NCBI RefSeq assembly: GCF_009389715.1
Contig: NC_052409.1
Span: 4,701,775 to 4,765,774 of the forward strand
DNA: 64,000 nt
Reading direction: 5' to 3'
From: Phoenix dactylifera
Taxonomy: Eukaryota; Streptophyta; Magnoliopsida; Arecales; Arecaceae
Position 1 is the first letter of the stretch. Each line of letters begins with the position of its first letter. Positions 1 through 12,700 of this stretch are shown in pieces. Below the pieces are notes generated by a model. It had not been told where the DNA came from and did not search any database. It saw nothing but the letters and a program-made list of their open reading frames with translations. A program made the position numbers and the translations under genes.

Positions 1-719
1 TTAATGTCAAGCTTGCAAAACCATGCTTATTATTTAAATTGTGTTAACCCAAGCCATGCCCTTTATTGCCTTAAATAAATAAAGTAGATATTTCTAAATC
101 CGTCAAAACATAATTATAAATGCTTTCACCTTTATTGTTCCCATCATTATTTGAAATTTTGAATGGTTGCAGCTCTTTCATGAAGCTTTCATCATGAGGA
201 CCATGAAAAATTCCAAAGACAAGCAGCTCCTATTTGGATTCAAGGCATCCATAATTAAATATGCTCTTAATCTTTGTCTCTTCGTAACATAATATGGTAT
301 TCATCCCAAAGAATCTATTCTTTTTTCATCATTTTGATGGGATTCTGGTTATCTGAATTTATGCAGAAATCTTGGTTAGAAAATGGCACCCAACTCAAAG
401 CCAACATGAAATATATCTTGCAGGGCCCTCAGCCAACCCAGTCCAAGCCAGATCAGTCGAGAGGAGACAAGCCGAGTACCGGTGACCGCATCCAAGAGAC
501 CGAGACTTACTCCCTATCCCATGTCCCCCCGCCCGGCTTTTATTCTCTGGAATCTGCACTGATTCCTCCCAACCATGATTGCAGCCCGATCCTGTACCGC
601 AGGGATTCGATCAAATACCATACTAGCCGTCGGTTCAACCCACAGAGGCGGCACTGCGAGAGCGAGGACCCTCGCTGGTCGCCGGGATCGGGTTCGCCGC
701 CGTGGGTGCGGCGGCAGGG
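1..719. other. Upstream region and 5' leader of the zinc-finger gene
   Basis: No supported gene. The first ~420 bases are AT-rich; from ~420 on the DNA becomes GC-rich towards the ATG at 720, as expected for a promoter and 5' leader. Open frames here (274-897, 575-877) overlap the real first exon in other frames and show no family resemblance. The left boundary of the transcript cannot be fixed from sequence alone. Confidence 0.5.
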
Positions 720-3700
720 ATGGGGGAAGGAGGAGGGCGGGAAGGGGACTGGGAGTGCGGGGGGTGCCGGAACCGCAACTACGCGTTCCGGTCCCTGTGC
801 AACCGATGCAAGCAGCCCCGCCTTTTGGTGGACCTCAAGACGCCTGCCGACTCCAAGTGGCTTCCCCGCATCGGTGACTGGATCTGCACCGGTTTGATCA
901 CCTCCCACCTCCTCTCGATTCCTGTTCCTGTCTTTCTATTGATTGCTCTATAGTTTTCTCCAAGTTGCTTTGGATTCGGAGAGCGCTTTAGTTGTTTCGT
1001 AAGTAGGATCGAAGTGTATCTTGCTTTTTAATGGAGTTTAACCTTAACTTTCTTTTTTTGATTATTTTTGGGATTGGGAAGTGTTAGGAAAGACCCCTTC
1101 ACTGGATGAAAACTTTCCTATCTTTGTGTGAGTAGAATGAGAATACCACAATAATTAATCAATGTAAGAACCACCAAAAAAAAAAAAACAAACCACAAGA
1201 AAGAGACAAGAATTTTTAGGTGGAAAACCCTCCAATATGAGGGGAAAAAACCACCGGACCTAAGTCCACCACAAACCTCCACTATCAACAATAATGGGCT
1301 TACAAAGTATCTTCTCTAGGCTAAGCTAGAGGATCACATACATCAAGGATCTCTTCCTTGGATCACAAACAAAGAGTTTATATGAAAAAGAGTTTAGGCT
1401 CCAATAATAAAATGAGAACAATCTCACCGAGTGTAGGTTTGCACAAGGTTCTTCTTCCTCTTGAAATGCCTTGAATAAGATCTTCACCTCCTCCTTGAGA
1501 TGGATTCCACAAGCACTTCTCCCAAGACGGCTACCTTCTTTTGTTTTCTTCTCATCCACCCTCTAATAGAATAATTAACCCTAACCCCTCTTTTCCCTCT
1601 TTTTGTTTCCTTTTTTTTTCTTTTTTTTTTATTTAAATTGCTGGGTCCCACCTCACATAAGGTGGGACTCGGCCAACAATTCTCCCCCTCCCATCTTATG
1701 TGAGAGGCTCCACCAAGCTTGCCTTAAGCATACAAATATCATGCTTCTTCTTAAGCAAAATTTTAGTCATCATATCCGACCCATTCTCATCGGTATGGAT
1801 TTTCTCTAGATGCAAAAGCTTTTCTTCCAACACATCCCGAATCCAATGATACCTCACATCAATGTGCTTCGACCTTGAATGAAAGCTGGGATTCTTGCTA
1901 AGATGAATGGCACTCTGATTATCACAAAAGAGAGTATACTTGTCTTGTTTCAAGCCCAATTCTTGGAGGAATCTTTTCATCCACAACATTTCCTTACATG
2001 CCTCTGTCACCGCAATATATTCGGCCTCTGTAGTGGACAAAGCAACACATTTCTGCAATTTGGACTGCCATGAAACAGCTCCCCCTGCAAAAGTCATCAT
2101 GTATCCCGATGTAGACTTTCGAGTATCAATATCACCAGCCATATCTGCATCTGTGAATCCTTCTAGCATAGTTTTTCCATTTCCAAAGCATAAGCAAGCT
2201 TTGGAAGTACCTCTAAGGTATCTAAGTATCCATTTGACTGCAGCCCAATGTTCTTTGCCAGGATTCGAGAGAAATCTGCTCACAACACCAACTGCATATG
2301 CTATGTCTGGTCTTGTACACACCATGGCATACATCAAACTTCCTACTGCTGAAGCATAGGGTACCTTTTGCATCTCCTCTTTCTCCCTTTCATTTGTAGG
2401 ACATTGCTTGTTTGTGAGTTTGAAATGATTTGCAAGTGGAGAGGAAATCGGTTTAGCCTTTTCCATATTAAACCGCTCGAGCATCCTTTCAATATACTTT
2501 TCTTGTGATAGCCAAAGCTTCTTGATCTTTCTATCACGAGAAATTCTCATGCCAAGCATTTGCTTTACGGGCCCCATATCTTTCATGGCAAACGACTTGC
2601 TTAAGTCTTTCTTCAACCTATCAATTTTGTTAGTATCACGGCCAATAATCAACATATCATCTACATAAAGCAATAGAATGATAAAATCACCATCACTAAA
2701 CCTTTGCACATAGACGCAATGATCGGATTTTGTCCTCTTGTAGTCGTGGCCCATCATGAAAGAATCGAACTTTTTATACCATTGCCTTGGTGCTTGTTTA
2801 AGCCCATATAAGCTTTTCTTCAACTTGCAAACAAGATGTTCTTTGCCCTTAGTTTTAAACCCCTCAGGTTGCTCCATATAAATTTCTTCCTCAAGGTCTC
2901 CATGCAAGAAGGCTGTCTTCACATCAAGTTGTTCAATCTCAAGGTCCATACTAGCTGCCAAACCCAATATAATCCGAAGAGATGACATTTTCACAACCGG
3001 AGCAAAAATTTCATTAAAATCTATACCTTTCTTCTGACCAAAGCCCTTCACAACTAATCTTGCTTTGTACTTAGGTTTTAAGCCGCTCTCATCCTCCTTT
3101 AATCTGTATACCCATTTGTTCTTGAGTAGTCTCTTACCCTTAGGAAGCTTTACCAAATCAAAAGTATGATTTTCATATAAGGATTTTATTTCTTCTTGCA
3201 TAGCTTGAAACCATTTATCCTTGTCCTTATGATTCTGCACTTCTTGGATGCATTCTGGCTCCCCCTCATCTGTAAGAAAAATATACTCTGAAGCAGGATA
3301 TCTAGATGATGCTCTGTGCTGTCTAGTAGACCTTCTGACCTCTGGTTCTGTCATTTCAGACTGACTTGATAGTTCACCATATTCTGAAGCTTCACTGTGA
3401 CCATTATCACCTGTAGAACCCTCACTAGCACCTGTATCACTATGCTCACTGTCATCCTGCACATCTCCCCTATCATCATCATGGACCATAGGTGGAGGAA
3501 CTGGATCAAGATTAATTGGAGAACTGTTCAAATACTTCGGCTTCTCTTGCTTTCCAAAGTCTTCAATAAACTGATCTTCAAAGAAGACAACATCTCTACT
3601 CCTGATCACCTTTTTGTCTTTTGGATCCCACAACCTGTATCCAAATTCTTCATGGCCATAACCTAAGAAAATACATTCTTTAGACTTTCCATCAAGCTTA

Positions 3701-6700
3701 GACCTTTCATCTTTTGGAATGTGAACAAATGTCTTGCATCCAAACACCTTCAAATGACTGTAGGATACATCTTTTCCTGTCCAAACTCTTTCTGGCACAT
3801 CACCATCCAAAGGAGCCGATGGAGAAAGGTTGATCAAATCCACTGCAGTCCTCATAGCTTCACCCCAAAATGGTTTTGGCAACTTTGCATGAGAGAGCAT
3901 ACATCTGATTCTCTCTACAATTGTTCTATTCATTCTCTCTGCAACTCCATTTTCTTGCGGTGTTTTAGGAACTGTCTTTTGGAGCTTAATGCCATAGTCT
4001 TTGCAATATTTTTCAAATGGCCCTCTGTACTCACCTCCATTATCTGCCCTGATGCACTTTAGCTTCTTGCCTGTCTCTCTTTCAACCATGACATGAAAGT
4101 GTTTAAATATATCCAAGACTTGATCCTTGGATTTCAAAGCAAAAGCCCATACCTTTCTAGAATGATCATCAATAAAGGTAACAAAATAAAATGCACCACC
4201 AAGAGTTCTACTATCCATCATGCATACATCACTATGTATCAAATCTAGAATGTTAATTTTTCTAGATATAGGTGTTCTATGAAATGCAACTCTATGTTGT
4301 TTTCCGGCTAAACAATCAACACAAGTTTTCAAAGACACACCTTTGGTATTTGGTAGCAACTCCTTCTTGGCTAGAATTTGAAGTCCTTTCTCACTCATGT
4401 GCCCAAGCCTTTTGTGCCAAAGCTTTGTAGAGAAATCATCATCAATTGTATTCACCTCTCCTTTCTTTAGCTTTGCTTGCATCATGTAGAGAGTATTATT
4501 TTTCTTTCCTCTTGCTATCAACAAAGAGCCTTTTGTGAGCTTCCATTTTCCTTCACCAAAATGATTGCTATAACCTTCATCATCAAGCTTGCCGGTGGAG
4601 ATTAAATTGAGGCGGATATCTGGAACATGTCTAACATCTTTGAGTAGCAACTTGCACCCTGTATTGGTCTCTAAACATACACTCCCCATGCCAACAATTT
4701 TGGATAAACCATCATTTCCCATCCTAACACAACCAAAATCACCAGAAGTATAGGATGTGAAGAAACCACCATGTGGAGTGATATGAAAAGAAGCACCAGA
4801 ATCAATCACCCAGTTACTATCTTCATATGCAAGGTTGACACAACCATCACTAACAACAATGACATCTGCATCAGCTGCAACTGCTGTAACATCCTTTTTC
4901 TCTGTCTTTGCTTCACCTTTTTCTGTGTTCTGCTCTCTTTTCAATGCTCTGCACTCTCTTTTCATGTGTCCTAGTTTGCCACAATGATAGCATTTTATGC
5001 CTTTCCTTGACTTTGACCTGCCCCTGGATTTATCTCTATTGTAAGGATACTTGCTTTTGCTTCTACCTCTTCTTTCTGTCACAAGAGCCTCAGCTTCAGG
5101 AGATATTCCCTGTTCTTTTCTTCTAACCTCTTCATTTAGCATGCTATCCTTTACCATATCCAAAGTGACCTTGCCGTCAGGTGCAGAATTGCTTAGAGAC
5201 ACCACAAGAGTCTCCCAACTGTCTGGCAAAGAACTAAGAAGTAACAAAACCTGCAACTCCTCATCTAGGACAAGCTTCATAGTAGTCAACTGATTCACCA
5301 AGCCTTGGAAGTCATTCAAGTGTTCTGTCACACTTTTTCCATCTTTATACTTCAAGTTGACAAGCCTCCTAATCAAAGAGGCTTTATTCTGTGCAGTCTT
5401 TCTCTCATACATGGCCTCTAATTTCTTCCACAAAGAGAAGGCATTGGTTTCTTGAGCAACATGATGAAACACAGTCTGATCAACCCATTGTCTAATTTGT
5501 GCAACTGTCTTTCTATTCATTATCTCCCATTCCTTGTCAGTCTTCTCTTTTGGCCTAGCCTCATCTCCATGGATAGGTTCATACAAATCCTTACAATAAA
5601 GGATATCCTCCATCCTAGGTTTCCAAATGGCATAGTTGGAAGATGTCAATTTAATCATGCCTCCTATAGAATCCTCCATTCGAGTCACACAAGAATTTTA
5701 TCAAACACCTTGTAGGCACAAAACCTTGCTCTGATACCACTTGTTAGGAAAGACCCCTTCACTAGATGAAAACTTTCCTATCTTTGTGTGAGTAGAATGA
5801 GAATACCACAATAATTAATCAATGTAAGAACCACCAAAAAAAAAAAAACAAACCACAAGAAAGAGACAAGAATTTTTAGGTGGAAAACCCTCCAATATGA
5901 GGGGAAAAAACCACCGGACCTAAGTCCACCACAAACCTCCACTATCAACAATAATGGGCTTACAAAGTATCTTCTCTAGGCTAAGCTAGAGGATCACATA
6001 CATCAAGGATCTCTTCCTTGGATCACAAACAAAGAGTTTATATGAAAAAGAGTTTAGGCTCCAATAATAAAATGAGAACAATCTCACCGAGTGTAGGTTT
6101 GCACAAGGTTCTTCTTCCTCTTGAAATGCCTTGAATAAGATCTTCACCTCCTCCTTGAGATGGATTCCACAAGCACTTCTCCCAAGACGGCTACCTTCTT
6201 TTGTTTTCTTCTCATCCACCCTCTAATAGAATAATTAACCCTAACCCCTCTTTTCCCTCTTTTTGTGGTGACAGCTGTGGGATTCGGAGAGCGCTTTTTA
6301 GTTGTTTCGTAAGTAGGATCGAAGTGTATCTTGCTTTTTAATGGAGTTTAACCTTAACTTTCTTTTTTTGATTATTTTTGGGATTGGGAAGTGGTCTTAA
6401 TTAGGTAAGGTGGGGAAAATGATTGGTTAGTTGAGGAGCTTCCAAGAATTGAGTTCCTTCAATTTGAAACTGGAGTGTGAAAGGTGGGTGGGAATGAGAT
6501 TTGAGTTAGAAAAGATGTGGAAAGGGACATTTTGTATTGGTAATGGTTTTGTTCTTGCTGGGAACCAGATGTAGTACTGGTGCGCTAGTTCTTCTACTAA
6601 GGATGCTAGTATGTGTACCATCAATTCTATTAAGCCATCTGCTACTCCTATAGAGACCTCGAATTCTACTACATAACCAAGGTCACTGACTGTATAGGTG

Positions 6701-9700
6701 TTTCTTCTTCTTCTTCTTCTTCTATATTAACTGTTTTTCTTGGAACTGTGTTTTATTGATTTGTCAAAGGAGGATTAGTGGGAGTATTATTTGTGTAACT
6801 CAATATCATGGCTTTTAAGGGTCCCGTGTTGGTGCTGTGTTTGCTTGATGCTGGCATGTTACGTGCTGTTCCATGCTAGTGTTTGGCATGCATTGGTGTG
6901 TAACCGTGCCATGTATCGCTGCAAGCCTGTCATGGTACATGCCGAGTAGCACGATTGGCACTTTAATCCTTGCAATAAGAGCACTCTTACTTTTGGGAGG
7001 TGCGGTTTTCTTGTTTCTCCCTCTTTGAGTAAGAACTAAATTGAGCAGGTGTCTTGATTAAAGAAAAAGGACAATGTTGGATGCCAAGCAACTCAGGACT
7101 CAAAAGTATTCCAAATTATATAATAGTGTAGATATATTGAGAGGCTCTATAGTGGGATATAGCAAATTTTATTGTGGCTGCCAATGAGATCATTGTCTCA
7201 AGCTCTTGAATTGACCTTCACAATCCGACAATGGCTAACCACATTAGCACCTATACAAATTATCTGAAGCTGTTTGTGTTTTGCTGACTTTAATTATTTT
7301 CTTTCGACCTCACCTGCTTTCATACTCCTGTAACTTTTATTTGGTTTATACCATATACTTGCTTAAGTTGGACTATATGAGTAGAAGAAATCTACGAATG
7401 TCTGAACATTGTTTCTCTTGGTTAATAAATTTACAAAATGGGAAGGTGACTGATGTTGTGCAACTTAAATTCCTCCAGTGTTTGAATAAGTTAAAAATTG
7501 ATTGATGTTCCTGTTTATCTTACTTTTCTGTTAGAACAACAGGGTAACTCTGATGGGTTGCAGACCAATGATGCAAAAATCATTTTCCTCGGCACATGTC
7601 TCAAAACCCCTGTTTGGACCAAATATTATTGTGCTTTGCTATTAAATAAATATAATATATGGTAGTTTTCTCAGACTAGAAATTTCTTTCTAATTGTCCT
7701 TTGCTATTCATCTGAAATTTATTATTCTGAAGAAATTAATGGTTACGTGATAGACAAGGGTTTCCATATGTAGCAATGGCACTCATGAAAATTCTGTTTC
7801 TTCAAACATGACCATGGCTTCTTTATCTTATTGGAATTAATTTTTGTCTAGTTTATAAAGGTTGTCCTATCACCACTGGACTGATGGAAATAGTTTGAAA
7901 CCATGTGACCCCATTGACAAAAAAAGGATGTAAAAAAAAACATGGTGTAACAATTCATGGTAAATACTGCATGTGTTGGTCTTAACTTCCGGATTTCTTG
8001 ATCGAAGGAGCAGTGAGTGACATGGTTGTTGTTCTGCTATCCATTAAGGGCAATTTTCTTAGAATTAAATTTTTTAGCATCGGATTACTAATTTTTTTCA
8101 TAGTTTGTGAATATGGAAAACTGAAGTACGATTTTACTGCATTCTGTGGATAACTTTTTGTTTTTTTACTGGTTATATGTTCTTTTTACATCTGCAGATC
8201 GTTCTTGATTGATGGATGATGTTTTATTCTGAATTTGGTTGTATAGTTTTGTTGTTGACAAGTCTATCGGCAATTGAGATATTGGAATTAACCCAACTTA
8301 TTAATCCCAAAATACTCCAAACTGTATTCTTGTTTACAAGTCTATTTAACTTGAATCTGAGATAAGGAATTTGCTATATGCTGCATGATGGTTACTGCAT
8401 ATCTGCTTGTTTCATATGTGCCTTCATCTTGTATGGCTGATTGGTATTATTATGTTTATTGGTTGTGCTGTTCTTGCTGTCTGTACCACTGGTTGAGTCT
8501 GGGTTTGGGTTTGTCTGCCAAATGGATTCAATAGGTTGCAGTAACAACAATTATGCGTCCAGAGAAAAGTGTAAGAAGTGCGGCCAGTCAAAGGAGGAAG
8601 GGGCATTGCCAGCAATTGCAATGCCTGGAGTAACTCTGCCAACTTATGCACAATATTTTGCCATGATTCATGGGCCACCTGGATCAAAGATGAATTTTGG
8701 GATAACAAGCAATCCTGCTATTCATCCACTTCCACCAAGTTCTGATTGGTCATACAGGGAACCTGATAGATATAGGCTTCAGTCTGCTTCCAGCTGGTCC
8801 TTAAGTGGTAATAGTGGAAGTGAATACTCAGATGCAAGTAACAGAAATCAGCTTCCTGTGGTCCCAAATGGATGGCGCAGTGGTGATTGGATATGCAACT
8901 GTGGCTTTCATAACTACTCATCCCGTACACAGGTAACTTTTTTTCCACTCAGTGGGCATATTTATATCAACAGCTTGCCCCTATTAATTGCTGCAACCTT
9001 ACATGGCCTCAGATACATATTATATTTATTTTTTAAAAATTAATAATGGTCCAAGTGTTATACACTCATCATTTTGGAGGAGATCTAAATGTTCTATGAA
9101 TTAATAATCACGTACTTTTTTTTTCATAGAAGGATTTAGTGAATTCAACTGAATAGTTCTCATAAAGTCTAGTCATTTTGTCCTAATAAAGCATTAACAC
9201 ATATATCTATTGACAAGTGTCCATCAATCATCTATTCATGTTGCTGCTTTTGAGAGACAAATTCATTCCTTAGTAGATAATGCAACCAATTAAGATTCAG
9301 GTTCCAGGCTCCAAATCCTGTGGGTGTTACTGAGTAATTTAAGATTTTGCTGCACATGCACATATACATCGTGGTGTATTTGACTTGTCTATTATTACAT
9401 ACTGTGCAATCTATTAGCACTTAAAATTTGCTGCTTCTCAAAGGTGCTAGCCACAGAGTAACATGCATGGGATGTATTAGTCAAAGAATCATACATGGAG
9501 TTCCTAGTGAAAGTGAAACTAGCATACTTTTCTTGGCAGTCTTATACTTGAAAAAGATTGCACTTCATGGAAATGCTAATCTGTGGATATTCTCCTACCT
9601 CATCACTTGATGATACTATTATTAAAGTATAACTAAGTATATAGTTGTTATTTTCTCTCCTTTTCTGTTAAAATGATATGAAAATTCTCATTGCTTTTGT

Positions 9701-12700
9701 TGTAAATCATATGTTCACAATCATAATCATGCAACATGATAAATACTTGCACAGGCATGAAAATGTTGTACTCCTCTCTTTGGTTACTGAAGTTCATCTT
9801 TCCCTCTTCTTTTTGAAATGAATGCCTCTGAGTCAATAACTTTAAAGTCAACTTTGATGGAGATTTGGATCTCAGTAAATGATGAGCTAGAGCAGGAATT
9901 CTCATCAGAGATGTCAGTTGTTTTGTCTAGGGTCTACCACTGATGGTGGAAACTTTCAATATGGCCGAACTTGAAAGAGTATGGATAGGATTACCTCAGT
10001 AGTGAATTTACGGATTGCAGAGTCATGCTAGTAGGGGGTTCATTAGTGGTGATTAACTTTATCTGTAAGGAAGGATTGTTGATTATCTGCAGCCTTCTGG
10101 TTGAGGACAAGGATTCTTAGTGGGGGAAGGTGTTATACATAGGGTTATTCATGTGCATGGAGAAGAAAATAGACCTGCTGATTGGTTGGTTAAGAGCACC
10201 TCTGGCTTTGGAGAATCCTTTTTTGTGGAAGGAATTGGTTTTTCTCCTTCGGTCATCTTGAGCTGGCGAGAATAATAATGCAAACTGCCTTATGTACAGT
10301 GATGTAATTGTCTCTATCTTAAAACCCCCCCCCCCCCCCCCCCCCCTTTCCCCAAACACACAAAAATAGGAGGAAAGATATCGAACTCGCTAGCTACCAT
10401 ATCTGATTATTGACAATTTCTCATGTTTAAAACATGGAGCTTTGTTTTGTTGGACCGAAAGTGAAAATAAAATCATTAGCTTAACACATCCATAACACAT
10501 GTGCCTGCACACGTATGTATCTATGCATGTATGTGATTATAGGTATTTGTATACCCTCAGATACACTTTTTTGTTAGATGTTATGAACAAAAAGAGTTTT
10601 TCTTATTACATCATAAACACAAGATGAAAATATTTTTTTATTTCCTTCAGCATTCAGCACATTTGGAAAATCTATACAATTTCTTTAACACCATGAGCTT
10701 TTAATTTCTGCAAATTACATTCTGGAGCTTGATTTCTTCTTTCTCCTGCAGTGTAAGAAATGAATTTCTACAAATTACATTCTGGAGCTTGATTTCTTCT
10801 TTCTCCTGCAGTGTAAGAAATGCAGTGCACCTGTATTGTCTGGTGTTACTTCTTCGGCACTGAATTCAGCAGTTTCAGATACATTTCCGGGTAATGCATA
10901 TTCTTCTTCATTGATTTTGAAATCAAATGATGTGCATCTCAATGTGGGCTCGTTGATGATTCTTTTATCACTTTCATCATATTATTATGTATGCCCTTTC
11001 TTCAGAGGCACACTATCTGATTGGTTGGATAAACATAATGCATTCTGTTAAGAATGTTCTGTTTCACATTTCTTCTTTGTGATCCTTATCATTTCTCTCT
11101 TTGTGCCACATTTTTTTCACATGTATCTGCTCGAACTTAGATTGGAAAAGATGGGGTTTTCATACTCACAAAGAAGGTAAAGAACTTTCCGAAAAGCAAG
11201 CGGAAACCTGATGATTTCCAGTTTGTGGCACACTTTCTTTATGTGTGAGACACTAATAGTTTCTAGATCACTGTCAATATTAATGTGAGCATTTTCTTTC
11301 CGGAGCTTTTGTCCGGCTGTTGTTATCATCTTTATAGTTATTTCCATTGCATTCATTCTTTGTCCTTTTTCGTGTGCTGATTTAGTCTGGTAACACCAGA
11401 TGCAAGACAGATACATGAACCTGTTATGATGCATTGTACTACATAGGTAGACGTGCGCAGATATCTTATGGCAAAAAGGATATCTACTGATTTTCTTCAT
11501 TAGAGCAGACTACGATACTTAACTAATAATAAATCATGTTGCTTGATATGGATTCTCGTTCCCCATGCGAATGGTTGCAAATTACCTCTCAAAGTTACAG
11601 ATTTATGTAAATGGTTTCCTATGAGTGGATTCTAGTCTATGTGATGAATGTCATCCTTAAAATTGTTATTAGCTGTAAGGGCTCTATTATTTTAATGCAT
11701 GTCTATTGTCACAGTCCTAGTATATTGTTATAATCAAAACTGTTAATCCAGCTTTGAGAACAAAACGATTGGCATCAGAAGAGCTTGTTACTGACTGGAA
11801 TAATAAAAGGCTGAATGCAGGAGATATACATAGTCATTTTCTGGTAAGCCTATTATTTAGCAAGATAGTTATTGCTGTTGTACCTTGGATGAAATTTTAT
11901 ACTTTCATTTTCTTTTTTTGGAAATACAAGACAAGTGGACAGCAGCAGTCATATCAAGGTTTCGAGCAACCAGGAGGATCCAGTTATGATCAATCACTTG
12001 GAATGTATGCTAAATATTCCTGTGGGAAATTGTTGCCAACACCAACAATGCAAGTAAATACGCAGTCTGCACAGCAGAGAGCAGTGCCTACACTTCTAGG
12101 AAAAGGGTGACAGTGACTTCCTTTCCACAGTCACTTATGCTGATATTCTGTTTTCTGTTAAGTTGCTATGATATTCTCCTTGATTATCTGACATGTATTA
12201 TGTTGCCAAGCAAACACTTGAGGGGACCATTGATTTAGTCCTATCCATTTTTTGATCCTTTTGATGATCTTTATATTTGTTACTTGCATAGTTTTAAGGT
12301 TTATCTATTATCCACTGGTTTGCAAAGAAGTATTAACTGATATGATGCTCTCGGTAGATATAACTTTTCTTATTGGTCAATGAGGGTTTTTGGGAACAAC
12401 AAGTCAAACTTTTGATTTCTCTTTTGCAGTAATTTCATAACATTCTTCTAAAAATTATTTTTTAATTTTGACACAGTAATTGGGAAAATGCCAGTGATAT
12501 TTACATTTTCTTATGGGATAACGTTTCTTTCACTTATATGTTTTCGGTCATCTTATTTGTTCATTTGCAAATGATCATTTTACTTTGACAGCAAGATATT
12601 ATGAAATTACATTGACTTGAAGAATATGGATATTGCAGTTACTAGAATCTTACTGGAGTCATATTCCGAATTTGGTCATTTTTGTTGGAAATGCACTAGC

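Larger units (their letters stand above)
1082..6266 (-). mobile_element. Ty1-copia LTR retrotransposon (Tork/Tnt1-like), nearly intact
   Basis: On the minus strand the order is 5' LTR (6266-5742, lacking its outer ~72 bp), primer-binding site, one long gag-pol frame, polypurine tract (1692-1680) and 3' LTR (1678-1082, 597 bp, ends TG...CA). The LTRs agree over ~525 aligned bases with one substitution noticed (G at 1104 versus A at 5764), so the insertion is young. It lies antisense in intron 1 of the zinc-finger gene. Internal order (integrase before reverse transcriptase) and motif wording place it in Ty1-copia, closest to the Tnt1/Tork group. Confidence 0.96.

Noticed and set aside
274..897. 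207-codon plus-strand frame over the first exon
   Set aside because: It starts at a non-ATG codon, overlaps the zinc-finger exon in another frame and has no domain.
1326..1559. 77-codon frame in the copia LTR, repeated at 5986-6219
   Set aside because: Identity of the two copies follows from LTR identity; no resemblance to a known protein.
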